A stretch of DNA of 64,000 nt, from assembly GCA_016936555.1 (NCBI GenBank), contig JAFGXR010000023.1, forward strand, positions 41,044-105,043, read 5' to 3'. The notes beneath the pieces were generated by a model that was given only the letters and a program-made list of their open reading frames with translations, ran no database searches and had not been told where the DNA came from. A program made the translations under genes and the position numbers. This DNA comes from Spirochaetales bacterium (GTDB lineage Bacteria; Spirochaetota; Spirochaetia; DSM-2461). Positions within the stretch are counted from its first letter, which is position 1, and each line of letters starts with the position of its first letter. Positions 45,442 to 54,572 of this stretch are shown piece after piece.

Positions 45442-46435
45442 GTGTTCAAATTGCGTTCTTTCGACCTCCTTTCCCGGTCTCGAACTCGATGAGAACGGCG
45501 TCTGCAATTTCTGCCGGGACGAATCGATTGTCACTACTGAGCAGAAAATTATCGATGAATCCGCCGTTCAGGTACAGCAGCTGATCGAAGGGACGAAAGG
45601 AAAGAATGAGTACGATGCTCTGGTCTGCTACAGCGGAGGTAAGGATTCAACCTATACTCTAATGGCTGCTGTGGAAAAATACGGGATGAAAATCCTCTCA
45701 TTTACACTGGATAACGGTTATATTTCTCCCAAAGCTTTTGAAAACATCAACAAAGTCGTGGAAACTCTGGGAGTTGATCATTTTACCTTCAAACCCTCAA
45801 AAACAGTTTTCAACAAAATGATTACGACCAGCGCGACAGAGCCGGTATACGCAAAATCAAGCCTGAGGCGCATATCTTCGGGCTGCAACACCTGTATATC
45901 CATAGTGAACAATCTGGCTTTGAAAACGGCTCTGGAAAAGAATATCCCCTTCATTCTGGCCGGGTTTACGCTGGGGCAGATTCCGGCGAACAGCATAATT
46001 TACCGGAACAATTATCCCTTCTTTTTAGACAGCCGCAAAAGGGGACTGGAGATTCTGAAGACTAAAGCGGGAAATGCCGTAAACAACTATCTGACGATTT
46101 CCGAAGAACTTCAGAAGAAGACAGTGGAATATCCCTATGTCATCAATCTTCTCTGCATGGAATCGCTGACTGAAAACCAAATAATAGAGGCCATAACCCC
46201 GCTGGGATGGGAGCGGCCCGGAGATGTGGACGGCTGTTCATCCAACTGCAGGCTCAATACGTTCAACAATATCATTCATCAGAAAAAATTCGGCTACAGT
46301 CCCTATGAACTGGAGCTCAGCCACCTGATACGGAAAAACCAGCTGACAAGAGAAGAAGCTCTGGAAAAACTCCTGGATCAACCCCGGGAGATCTATGAAT
46401 CCATCGGAAAAGAACTGGGGTATTTGGACAATTAA
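45434..46435 (+). CDS. PP-loop (AANH) enzyme, WbpG/N-acetyl-sugar-amidotransferase-like
   Basis: A 333-residue protein from ATG 45434; the longer frame runs into the ACP gene. The N-terminus has a Cys-rich zinc-like region (CSNC, CNFC). The PP-loop is CYSGGKDSTYTL near residue 65, and two more Cys clusters (SGCNTC, DGCSSNC) follow. The layout matches WbpG/PseA-type enzymes that use ATP to activate an amide or carbonyl. Related PP-loop enzymes install sulfur (thioamides). The real reaction here cannot be told. It ends one base into the hybrid NRPS start. Confidence 0.8.
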   Translation: MDRCSNCVLSTSFPGLELDENGVCNFCRDESIVTTEQKIIDESAVQVQQLIEGTKGKNEYDALVCYSGGKDSTYTLMAAVEKYGMKILSFTLDNGYISPKAFENINKVVETLGVDHFTFKPSKTVFNKMITTSATEPVYAKSSLRRISSGCNTCISIVNNLALKTALEKNIPFILAGFTLGQIPANSIIYRNNYPFFLDSRKRGLEILKTKAGNAVNNYLTISEELQKKTVEYPYVINLLCMESLTENQIIEAITPLGWERPGDVDGCSSNCRLNTFNNIIHQKKFGYSPYELELSHLIRKNQLTREEALEKLLDQPREIYESIGKELGYLDN

Positions 46436-49400
46436 TGTTAAGCAGAAGCACATCAACCTGGATCAACAAAACATCCTTTGCAAATTGGGAGTCCTGGCTC
46501 GGGCTTTTCTCGGAACAGGTGAACTCCCGTCCCGAACATACGGCCCTTTACTTCGGGAGCGATCGGTACAGTTATAGAGAACTTGACAGGATATCCGATC
46601 ATCTAGCCTTTAACATTATGGGAAACAATAAGGGAGACAGTCCTTTTATAGGATTGTCCCTGACAAGGTCACCCCTGATGCTGGCTTCCATAATAGCTAT
46701 CCACAAAACCGGAAAGGCCTACCTCCCCCTCGATCCCCGATTCCCGAGGGAGCGGCTCGAATACATGGTGGAGGATTCAGGTATCTCCCTTATAATAACG
46801 GATGGCGAAATTCCTCCCTTTGAAAATATAGCCAATCTGAAAATTGATAATTCCGATTTGACTAAAGAGTCAGAACGCTTTGAATACAAGGGTTGCGGAA
46901 ACCATGCCTATATGCTCTACACATCCGGTTCGACGGGACGTCCCAAGGGTGTCGTCATCAATCACACCTCTCTGACGAACTTTCTGCTCTCGATGAAGCA
47001 AGAACCGGGATTTTATCCCGAAGATACCAGCCTCGCGCTTACGACTGTTTCCTTCGATATTTCCATTCTCGAACTCCTTCTTCCTCTCATATGCGGCGGT
47101 GCCGTATTTCTCATGCCCGACAGGGCTTTGTATCAGCCCTCAGGGCTGGTAAGAATAGTCAACGATAACCCCGTATCATTAATCCAGGCGACACCGACAG
47201 TCTGGAAAACGCTTCTAGAAGCAGGGGTGCCGCTTAAAAAGGGAATTAAGATTCTCAGCGGAGGTGAGGCTCTTGACAGAGATCTGGCCAATTCTTTGCT
47301 TGAAACGGGTAACGAAGTATGGAATATGTACGGACCTACTGAAACGACAATCTGGTCTTCCTGCCAGAGGATCTTCGAAAGACGGGAAGAGTCGCCTCCC
47401 ATCGGTATGCCCATAGACAATACAGGCTTTCACATACTCGATGAAGAGTTGAATCCCGTAGAAACAGGAAAAAAAGGGCAACTGTGGATTAGCGGTGACG
47501 GACTGGCCGATTGCTACTGGCACAATCCCGGAAAAACAGAGGAATGTTTCCGCATTTTACCGGGAGGAAGTCAGCTGAGGATCTATTCAACCGGTGATTA
47601 TGTAAGAGAAAACGATTCGGGAGACATCGAATATATTGGAAGAGTGGATAATCAGGTAAAGATACGGGGATTGAGGATTGAACCGGAAGAGATTGAAAAA
47701 GCCGTAATTCCTCTGGAAGGCATTTCCGATGCAGTTGTTATCGCAGAAAAAGACAATCAAGGCCACACAGTATTATCCTGCTATTATACAACTGATAAAA
47801 AAGGACCGGATCCCGATCCCCGGGATTTCAGAGTGAAGTTGTCCAGGACTCTGCCGGATTATATGATCCCGACAAACTTTTTCATGTTGGAAGAACTGCC
47901 ATTAACGGACAACAAAAAAATTGACCGGAAGGCGCTGGGGCGCCCCTCATCCCGTAGAATCGAAGAGAATTCAATCGTGGCAAACCTGGATAAAAGAGTT
48001 CAGCTGAGAAACCTTTGGGAGAACTCTCTAGTCGGCAAAGAAATTAAAGCAGATGATAATTTTTTTGATCTTGGCGGTCATTCGCTTCTGGCCATAGAGA
48101 TGACGGAAAAAATTTCCCGATTGACGGGACAGACAATCGACCCTCTGTTTTTCTTTGAGTATCCCTCACTCAATTCACAGATGGAAGCTCTTTTCCCCGG
48201 GGCTAGAAACAGCATTCCCGGAAATGAATTACCCGATGAAGAAGTGGACGAATCAGATGAGTTCTCTCTGGCCATAATCGGATTATCCTGCGAAGTCCCC
48301 GGAGCGGATGACCCCATACAATTCTGGGAACTTCTCTCTCAGGGGCGATGCGGCATAAGGGATCTGTCCGATGAAGAGCTGCTGAAGCAGGGACTGGATC
48401 CGCAGACACTGGACCGTAAGGATTATGTCAAAAAAAGCGGATCCCTCGAATCGGCCCAATACTTTGACCACCGGTTCTTCGGATATTCTCCCAAGGAATC
48501 GCGATTTATGGATCCTCAGCACCGTTTGATGCTGCAGCATGCTCATAAAGCCTTTGAGTCCGCCGGTATCATTCCGGAAACATATGAGGGAAAGATAGGA
48601 GTATTTGCCAGCTGCGGTCAGAACCAGTACCTGCTGAAAAATATCTTTACCAGCCCTGAAAGGGAGAGCTGGAGCGATTTTCAGCTGATGGTCGGTAATG
48701 AAAACGATTTTCTTGCAACCAGACTGGCTTACAAATTCAATCTGAAAGGACCGGCTCTCACGGTGCAGTCCGGCTGCTCCAGTTCCCTGGTATCGGTTCA
48801 GCTGGCCTACCAGAGCCTGATAAATTACCAATGCGATATGGCTCTGGCAGGAGGAGTCAGTCTCAATCTGCCCCATAACGAAGGATACCTTTATAAGGAA
48901 GGAGCTATCTTCAGCCCCGACGGAGTTTGCCGGGCCTTTGATGAAAAAGCTTCCGGAACTGTTTTCGGTTCAGGTATCGGCGTCGTTCTGCTCAAGCGGC
49001 TCAGCGATGCCATTCGGGACAAGGATCCCGTAATCGCCATCCTGCGGAGTGCAGCGGTTAACAATGACGGTTCGGAAAAAATCGGCTATACGGCTCCGGG
49101 TATCCGCGGCCAGAAAGAGGTTATTGAAGAAGCCATACATCTGGCTGGTATAAAGTCATCAGACATCAGCTATGTAGAGGCACACGGGACGGGAACGAAA
49201 CTCGGAGATCCTATTGAAATAACAGCTCTTTCACAGGCCTTCGGTGAAAAGAAGCCGGAGGATCCCCCCTGGCTCATCGGATCTGTAAAAACGAATATCG
49301 GCCATCTCGACGCTGCGGCAGGCATCATTGGTCTCATAAAAACTGCCCTGGCTCTCAAAGAAGCCAGAATTCCCGCCTCTCTTAATTTCCTCAAAGCCAA

Positions 49401-51972
49401 TAGCGAATTAAAACTCGACAAAAGACCATTTCTGGTAAACAGGGAACTCAGGGACTGGCAGGCCCGACGCGGTAGACGGATCGCCGGGATCAGTTCCTTC
49501 GGAATCGGAGGAACAAATGCCCATGCCATCCTGGAAGCCTATGATGGGGAGGTTCAGAAACCTTCATTTTCCGGCAGATGGCTCTGCCACCGTTTTTACG
49601 GTAAATCGAAATTCAGTGTGGAAAACTACCGGAACAATCTGGCAGAAAATTTGAAAAACCTGGATGAAACAGACAAAATCAATTGCGCGTTCACTCTGGC
49701 GAAGAGAAAGAACTATAACAAATACTCGGGCTATATATTAACCGATATGGAACGCGGGATAGAGCTGAGCGATAATGGGGTAATGGATTGGTGCCCCGAC
49801 AATCAAACGGTATTCCTCATACCGGGACAGAACAGAACCGGAGTAGACTTCCATCAGAACCTCTACAGGGATGACCGGCAATACCGGAGCCATTTCAACG
49901 AATGTCTCGGGGTTCTCACAGCTATGACAGACCTGAAAAGAGAAGATATGAAAAGAGGGATTGTTCCCGATGATACAGAGTTTCAGCAGCCACTTCTTTT
50001 TGCCATGGAATGGTCTATCTGCCGGACACTGATGGATCACGGTGTATCCCCCCGGTATCTTCTGGGGCACAGTCTCGGCGAATACGTAGCGGCCGTTGTC
50101 GCGGGAGCTCTCGACCTGGAAACAGGATTGCGGGTTGTCGTAAAAAGAGGACAGATTATGTCCCATCACAGCGGCGGGCAGATGATTGTATTGAGAGAAG
50201 CCCTGGAAGACATCAGAAAGTTAATCCCGGAAAATGTCGATATTGCAGCTGTCAACAGTGAAAGTCAGTTTCTTCTGTCGGGGCCGCTTCCGGCTATGGA
50301 TATTTTGAAATCAGACCTGGAGAAACAGGAAATCCCCTACACCATAATGAACAGGAAATATGCGTTCCATTCGCAGGTCCTATCAGAAGCGGCCCGTGAG
50401 TTCTCCCGTTTTCTCGAAGAAATAATTTTCCAACCCCTGAAGATCCCTGTCTATAGCAATCTCAGAGGAGAGATTCTCGATAAAGGCTTTGTGTATTCCG
50501 CCCGGTACTGGTCGGACCATATGGTAGGAACTGTACTCTTTCACGATTCAATCAGGGAATTGAGTAAAAGGGGTCCGCTTATTTTCATAGAAACAGGAGC
50601 GGGGCAGGTTCTGGGCAATCTGGTAAAATCCATTCTAAAAAATCAGGAAATACCCTTGATCCCGGCTTCTGAGAAATCAGATCTGATAGCCGTTGCGGCA
50701 GAGATAGAGGCGACAGGAATTCAATTGGATCCCGATCCGTTCGGAGACATACTGGGGGGGGAGATTATTCCCCTGCCCCCTTATATTTTTAACAGGGATA
50801 AACACTGGATAGCCCCGGCGCGGGAAAACCCCATTGAAAAAACAAGTCCCGGAATAGAGGAATCCGTGCAGTCGACCGATGAAAAACGGCTGAAAGAGAT
50901 CTGGAAGGATGTCCTGGGATACGATGAAATTCATAGGGATATCAACTTCTTCGAACAGGGGGGAGATTCCCTGCTTGCTGTGGAACTGTTGAACAGAATC
51001 AATGAGGCCTTTGCCCTTTCACTGCATCTCAGAGAAGTGCTCCTCAATCCCGAATTCTATCAGATGTACAATGTTATCATGAGGGAAAGAAGCCGTGCAG
51101 CTTCAGAGGAGAAAGCCTTTCCCCTGATGTTTCCCGCACAGAGAAAAGGCAGCAGAACTCCTTTGTTTCTTGTGGCCGGGGCTCATGAAAACCGCTATTT
51201 CAATCCTGAAACTCTCGAATCCAGTTACGAAGAGGACTTCCTGAGGTATTTCAGCAGCCTGATCGGTTTTCTCGGCCCCGATCAACCCGTTTACGGATTC
51301 AGACCGAAGGGAATTATCTTCGGAGAATCCCCTCACAGGAACGTCCGGGAGATGGCCAGCGATATCATAAAACTGATTAAATCGGTTCAGAAGGAAGGGC
51401 CTTACCTGATAGGAGGAGAGTGCGTAGGCGGTTCCGTCGCCTATGAAGTGGCGCAGCAGCTTTCGGAAGAGGGCGAGACTGTGGAGAATCTGATTCTGAT
51501 GGACACTCCCCGTCCTTCTTTGAAGCGCTTGCTTGCAGAAGAGAAGAAGTACCACAAGAACCGTTTGTACAACTCCTATCACAGCGGCCGGGGAACAAGA
51601 TATTTTCTGCGGAATGTCTTTGACACCATACAGATATTCATACCCCACGGTCCCGGGCGGAAATCGATTATTCAGGTATCGGAAAGCAGTCTCTTTTATC
51701 AAAGGAAACTTCTCTCTTACAAACCGGAGAGGTACAGTGGTAAAGCAACTCTGATCGTAAATCAGGAATGGCACGACTGGCAGCCGAATCTAGGCTGGGA
51801 CAGAGAGGTTCTCCCCCTCATGGATATATATGTCGTGCCGGGAGATCATGTAACGAGGCTCAGCCGCTACGGAAAATTAAGTGCCGAAATAATCAATCAA
51901 TCACTTGGCGGTGACGATCACCGGGATCTGCTTCCCGAGGAAACTGAAGAATTGGTGAAAAAAGGCAGCTGA
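46435..51972 (+). CDS. Hybrid NRPS-PKS: A-T-KS-AT-T-TE, glycine-type
   Basis: An 1845-residue protein. The A domain (about 1-500) has YTSGSTGRPKG; the specificity residues read D-I-L-Q-L-G-M-I-W, one change from the published glycine code DILQLGLIW. The first carrier is Ser550. The ketosynthase (about 609-1040) has Cys781 in QSGCSSSL, His917 in EAHGTGT and a His in NIGHLD near residue 957. The acyltransferase has Ser1213 in GHSLGEY with YAFHS, fitting malonyl-CoA. The second carrier is Ser1512. The final thioesterase has Cys1663 in GGECVGG where serine is normal, with Asp (MDTPRP) and His (PGDHV). No ketoreductase, dehydratase or C domain is present. Confidence 0.93.
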   Translation: MLSRSTSTWINKTSFANWESWLGLFSEQVNSRPEHTALYFGSDRYSYRELDRISDHLAFNIMGNNKGDSPFIGLSLTRSPLMLASIIAIHKTGKAYLPLDPRFPRERLEYMVEDSGISLIITDGEIPPFENIANLKIDNSDLTKESERFEYKGCGNHAYMLYTSGSTGRPKGVVINHTSLTNFLLSMKQEPGFYPEDTSLALTTVSFDISILELLLPLICGGAVFLMPDRALYQPSGLVRIVNDNPVSLIQATPTVWKTLLEAGVPLKKGIKILSGGEALDRDLANSLLETGNEVWNMYGPTETTIWSSCQRIFERREESPPIGMPIDNTGFHILDEELNPVETGKKGQLWISGDGLADCYWHNPGKTEECFRILPGGSQLRIYSTGDYVRENDSGDIEYIGRVDNQVKIRGLRIEPEEIEKAVIPLEGISDAVVIAEKDNQGHTVLSCYYTTDKKGPDPDPRDFRVKLSRTLPDYMIPTNFFMLEELPLTDNKKIDRKALGRPSSRRIEENSIVANLDKRVQLRNLWENSLVGKEIKADDNFFDLGGHSLLAIEMTEKISRLTGQTIDPLFFFEYPSLNSQMEALFPGARNSIPGNELPDEEVDESDEFSLAIIGLSCEVPGADDPIQFWELLSQGRCGIRDLSDEELLKQGLDPQTLDRKDYVKKSGSLESAQYFDHRFFGYSPKESRFMDPQHRLMLQHAHKAFESAGIIPETYEGKIGVFASCGQNQYLLKNIFTSPERESWSDFQLMVGNENDFLATRLAYKFNLKGPALTVQSGCSSSLVSVQLAYQSLINYQCDMALAGGVSLNLPHNEGYLYKEGAIFSPDGVCRAFDEKASGTVFGSGIGVVLLKRLSDAIRDKDPVIAILRSAAVNNDGSEKIGYTAPGIRGQKEVIEEAIHLAGIKSSDISYVEAHGTGTKLGDPIEITALSQAFGEKKPEDPPWLIGSVKTNIGHLDAAAGIIGLIKTALALKEARIPASLNFLKANSELKLDKRPFLVNRELRDWQARRGRRIAGISSFGIGGTNAHAILEAYDGEVQKPSFSGRWLCHRFYGKSKFSVENYRNNLAENLKNLDETDKINCAFTLAKRKNYNKYSGYILTDMERGIELSDNGVMDWCPDNQTVFLIPGQNRTGVDFHQNLYRDDRQYRSHFNECLGVLTAMTDLKREDMKRGIVPDDTEFQQPLLFAMEWSICRTLMDHGVSPRYLLGHSLGEYVAAVVAGALDLETGLRVVVKRGQIMSHHSGGQMIVLREALEDIRKLIPENVDIAAVNSESQFLLSGPLPAMDILKSDLEKQEIPYTIMNRKYAFHSQVLSEAAREFSRFLEEIIFQPLKIPVYSNLRGEILDKGFVYSARYWSDHMVGTVLFHDSIRELSKRGPLIFIETGAGQVLGNLVKSILKNQEIPLIPASEKSDLIAVAAEIEATGIQLDPDPFGDILGGEIIPLPPYIFNRDKHWIAPARENPIEKTSPGIEESVQSTDEKRLKEIWKDVLGYDEIHRDINFFEQGGDSLLAVELLNRINEAFALSLHLREVLLNPEFYQMYNVIMRERSRAASEEKAFPLMFPAQRKGSRTPLFLVAGAHENRYFNPETLESSYEEDFLRYFSSLIGFLGPDQPVYGFRPKGIIFGESPHRNVREMASDIIKLIKSVQKEGPYLIGGECVGGSVAYEVAQQLSEEGETVENLILMDTPRPSLKRLLAEEKKYHKNRLYNSYHSGRGTRYFLRNVFDTIQIFIPHGPGRKSIIQVSESSLFYQRKLLSYKPERYSGKATLIVNQEWHDWQPNLGWDREVLPLMDIYVVPGDHVTRLSRYGKLSAEIINQSLGGDDHRDLLPEETEELVKKGS

Positions 51973-53007
51973 TGCAAATACGAAGAGAAAAGTAAGTACA
52001 AATAGGGGAAATGCTCCTGCAGCCGGTAAAATTATTCCCGACAGTGCAACCGAAACATAGACCATGGGTAGCTTGATAAGATAGAGCGTGAAAGAGTATT
52101 TTCCCGGTAAGGCGATTTGGTTGATGACTCTATTTGAGTCTTCCCTATCGGCGGAAAAATTGAGCATGGCAAAGCCGAAAAATCCCAGAACAGGATATGC
52201 GATCTGATGGGTCAGGGGATTGGACAGGTTCAGTCCTCCCGTAAGGATAAATACAAGAAAGGCCGAAAGAGACGCCAGGGCGAAAAGAAGCCCTCTTCTT
52301 TTCTGAAGGAAACGGAGCGAAGGTTCCTTGTGCCTGAGCCGGGACAGAAGAATCCCGGCGATAAAAGCATCCATTCTCGAAAAGGTGAAAAAATACATTC
52401 TCCACAAATCGCCGCTGTGCCAGTTCATTCTCAAAACTATGGCGGCAACTTCTGCAGCAAGCAGAATGATTAGGATTTTTTTACTGTCTTTAACAAGGAA
52501 GAGCACAGCTCCGAAGAGCAGCGTAAGCTGAAACAGCAGGGACAGGGAAAACATCCCCTCGAGAGCGATACCGCTCCAGTGACCGAAAGCCAATGGAATG
52601 TTGGCGGAAAAGAAAAACAAAAAAGGCAGAAAAACTTTGTCAGCCTGGAAATCAAGTCCTATATAATGGATCAGCTTTAAACCGGCGAGGAGATAAACCG
52701 TCAGAAATAAAAAATAGGGCGGAGCGATTCTGAGAAATCTTTTCAGAACATAGCTGCCGTATGACTTCCCCACATGTTGGAATTCAAGTATCTGTTCTGA
52801 ACAGAAATAGCCGGCTATGACCAGAAAAAGATCTGTCCCGATCCATCCGGCCATACCGAATCGTTGCAGAGCTTTCGTTATGAAAGAGTATTCCATATGG
52901 GGAATGATCAGAACGGAATGATAGATCAGTAAAAATGAAATGGCAGCAAAACGTAGGACTTCAATATAGGGGTTTCTGTTTTTCTTATGACTCGGCAAAT
53001 AATGCAT
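51901..53007 (-). CDS. Acyltransferase-3 family membrane O-acyltransferase
   Basis: A 368-residue protein from ATG 53007, behind CCGGAGA. Ten or so transmembrane helices; the first holds the Arg-containing EVLRFAAISFLLIYHSV with the conserved His of the family. Such OafA/ExoZ-like proteins O-acetylate or succinylate sugars at the membrane. It is opposite in strand to the NRPS gene and overlaps its last 72 bases tail to tail. It probably decorates the exported polysaccharide. Confidence 0.87.
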   Translation of the reverse strand: MHYLPSHKKNRNPYIEVLRFAAISFLLIYHSVLIIPHMEYSFITKALQRFGMAGWIGTDLFLVIAGYFCSEQILEFQHVGKSYGSYVLKRFLRIAPPYFLFLTVYLLAGLKLIHYIGLDFQADKVFLPFLFFFSANIPLAFGHWSGIALEGMFSLSLLFQLTLLFGAVLFLVKDSKKILIILLAAEVAAIVLRMNWHSGDLWRMYFFTFSRMDAFIAGILLSRLRHKEPSLRFLQKRRGLLFALASLSAFLVFILTGGLNLSNPLTHQIAYPVLGFFGFAMLNFSADREDSNRVINQIALPGKYSFTLYLIKLPMVYVSVALSGIILPAAGAFPLFVLTFLFVFASAAFFHQFFSFLGKQIPVIVTAK

Positions 53008-53076
53008 ATGATTCTCCGGAATTATACTGAGGGAATTGTAAAGCATAATCTAATCAATCTTAAAGGTTTAAACATT

Positions 53077-53961
53077 ATGAAAGCTAAACTTCTCATTTTT
53101 TTTTCAATTCTGGCATTTTCCTGTTCATGCGAGTTTCCCGAAATAACAAAATCAGAGATGGAGGAATCAGAAGATATGCCTGCTGAAACGGATAAGTTTG
53201 AGGATCCCGGAGCCCCGGTAGAAATGAACGAGGTTTTCATTTCCGAAAATAAACCCGTTTTTATTCACTATGCAACTGATGACTTTTTCCTTTTGAAGCC
53301 CTGGAATTATGAGAAAGACTACAACAGCGGAAGGAAGTATCCCCTTCTCGCCTATCTCCATGGCTACGGATCCGATGGGCTTCCTCCTGATTATCTGCAA
53401 AGTGAAGATTTTCTGATGGCCCATCCCTCATTCATCTATGTGCCCCATACAGCGGGAAGCTGGGACAATAGCAAACTGATAGAGCAGTTCGAAGATCTTA
53501 AAGGAACCTGGAGAATTGATAATAACAGAGTCTATCTCATCGGTTATTCCATGGGCGGCTCCGGCTCTTATTCTCTGGCCAACAGCTACTATGATCAGAA
53601 TAGGCATCTATTTGCCGGAATTATCCGCCTGGCGGGAATGAGTCAGAAAGACGTACGTGATGCCATAGCCGAAAAAACCTCGATTTGGGTTCATTTCGGT
53701 CTGCAGGACGATGACTCGATAATCAGTGCAACAGGCGGAGCTTTTGATTTTTTGAGGGATCACTTCGAATCTCTTCCCCTTGTGGAAAATCCCGTTCCCT
53801 TAAGCGATCATCAGGGGACGACCTATTCAATTTATCGGGGAGAGCTGGATATTGTGAAAAAGACGGAATATGACAATGAAGACCACGGAATCTACAGGTT
53901 TCCCTTCGATGACCCTTATCTGTTGCAATGGCTCTATTCCCAATCGCTCCTAAGGCGTTAG
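53077..53961 (+). CDS. Lipoprotein alpha/beta-hydrolase esterase
   Basis: A 294-residue protein from ATG 53077, where the signal peptide begins (lipobox FSCSC). The esterase fold has LAYLHGYGSDG as oxyanion strand, GYSMGGSGSYSLA with the nucleophile Ser, and the His near EDHGIYRF. It resembles PHB-depolymerase/feruloyl-esterase-type enzymes of the prolyl-oligopeptidase group. It may remove acyl groups from the polymer, opposing the acyltransferase encoded divergently next to it. Confidence 0.83.
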   Translation: MKAKLLIFFSILAFSCSCEFPEITKSEMEESEDMPAETDKFEDPGAPVEMNEVFISENKPVFIHYATDDFFLLKPWNYEKDYNSGRKYPLLAYLHGYGSDGLPPDYLQSEDFLMAHPSFIYVPHTAGSWDNSKLIEQFEDLKGTWRIDNNRVYLIGYSMGGSGSYSLANSYYDQNRHLFAGIIRLAGMSQKDVRDAIAEKTSIWVHFGLQDDDSIISATGGAFDFLRDHFESLPLVENPVPLSDHQGTTYSIYRGELDIVKKTEYDNEDHGIYRFPFDDPYLLQWLYSQSLLRR

Positions 53962-54006
53962 CCCCTTATTAAACAAATCTGAAACAGGTATAACAGGAGG
54001 ATATTT

Positions 54007-54540
54007 ATGTTTGAGAACATCAGATCAGATATGAAGCGTTACGAAGAACTGGGCGGTTGGTACCGGAATCTCGGGTTCTGGATAACCCTTTCCTACAGAT
54101 ATGGTCGCTGGACGGAAAAAATAACAATAAAAATCATTCAGATCCCTTTCCGGCTTATCTATATTCTGTCCGCCATCCCCGTCAGGATGTTTTATCAGGT
54201 CTATATATCCACCAAAACGGTAATCGGCCCGGGACTGCTCCTGGAGCATCCCCATTCCATACTGATACCGCCGGAGAGCAAAATCGGGACTGATTGTACG
54301 ATTTACAATAATGTGACTCTTGGAAAAGGGTCTCTGCCCGGAGAGCCTGAACTGGCGGATAACGTGGTAGTATTCCCCGGGGCCAGAGTACTGGGGGGCA
54401 TTAAAATTGGAGAAAACGCCCATATCGGTGCCAATACGGTTATTCAGCGCAGTATAGGATCCTGGGAAATGGTTCTGGCACCGAAATCGAGAGCGATTCC
54501 CATGGAGACGACAAAGAAGATACTCAATCAGGAACCATAA
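54007..54540 (+). CDS. Hexapeptide-repeat acetyltransferase (serine-acetyltransferase-like)
   Basis: A 177-residue protein with a strong AGGAGG ribosome site. The helical N-terminus has a hydrophobic segment (about 42-65), and the beta-helix reads IGTDCTIYNNVTLGKG, DNVVVFPGARVLGGIKIGENAHIGANTVI. It is of the same type as the protein at 32430 and likely a duplicated modifying enzyme of the locus. The acceptor is unknown. Confidence 0.82.
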   Translation: MFENIRSDMKRYEELGGWYRNLGFWITLSYRYGRWTEKITIKIIQIPFRLIYILSAIPVRMFYQVYISTKTVIGPGLLLEHPHSILIPPESKIGTDCTIYNNVTLGKGSLPGEPELADNVVVFPGARVLGGIKIGENAHIGANTVIQRSIGSWEMVLAPKSRAIPMETTKKILNQEP

Positions 54541-54542
54541 AA

Positions 54543-54561
54543 TCCGGGGATGATCCCCGGA
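54543..54561. terminator. Bidirectional terminator hairpin
   Basis: TCCGGGG and CCCCGGA enclose a 5-nt loop between the convergent acetyltransferase and NadE genes. A short U-run follows on the minus strand (ATTTTA) and a TTTTATT on the plus strand, so it can end both transcripts. Confidence 0.75.
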
Positions 54562-54572
54562 GTGAGAGAGTT

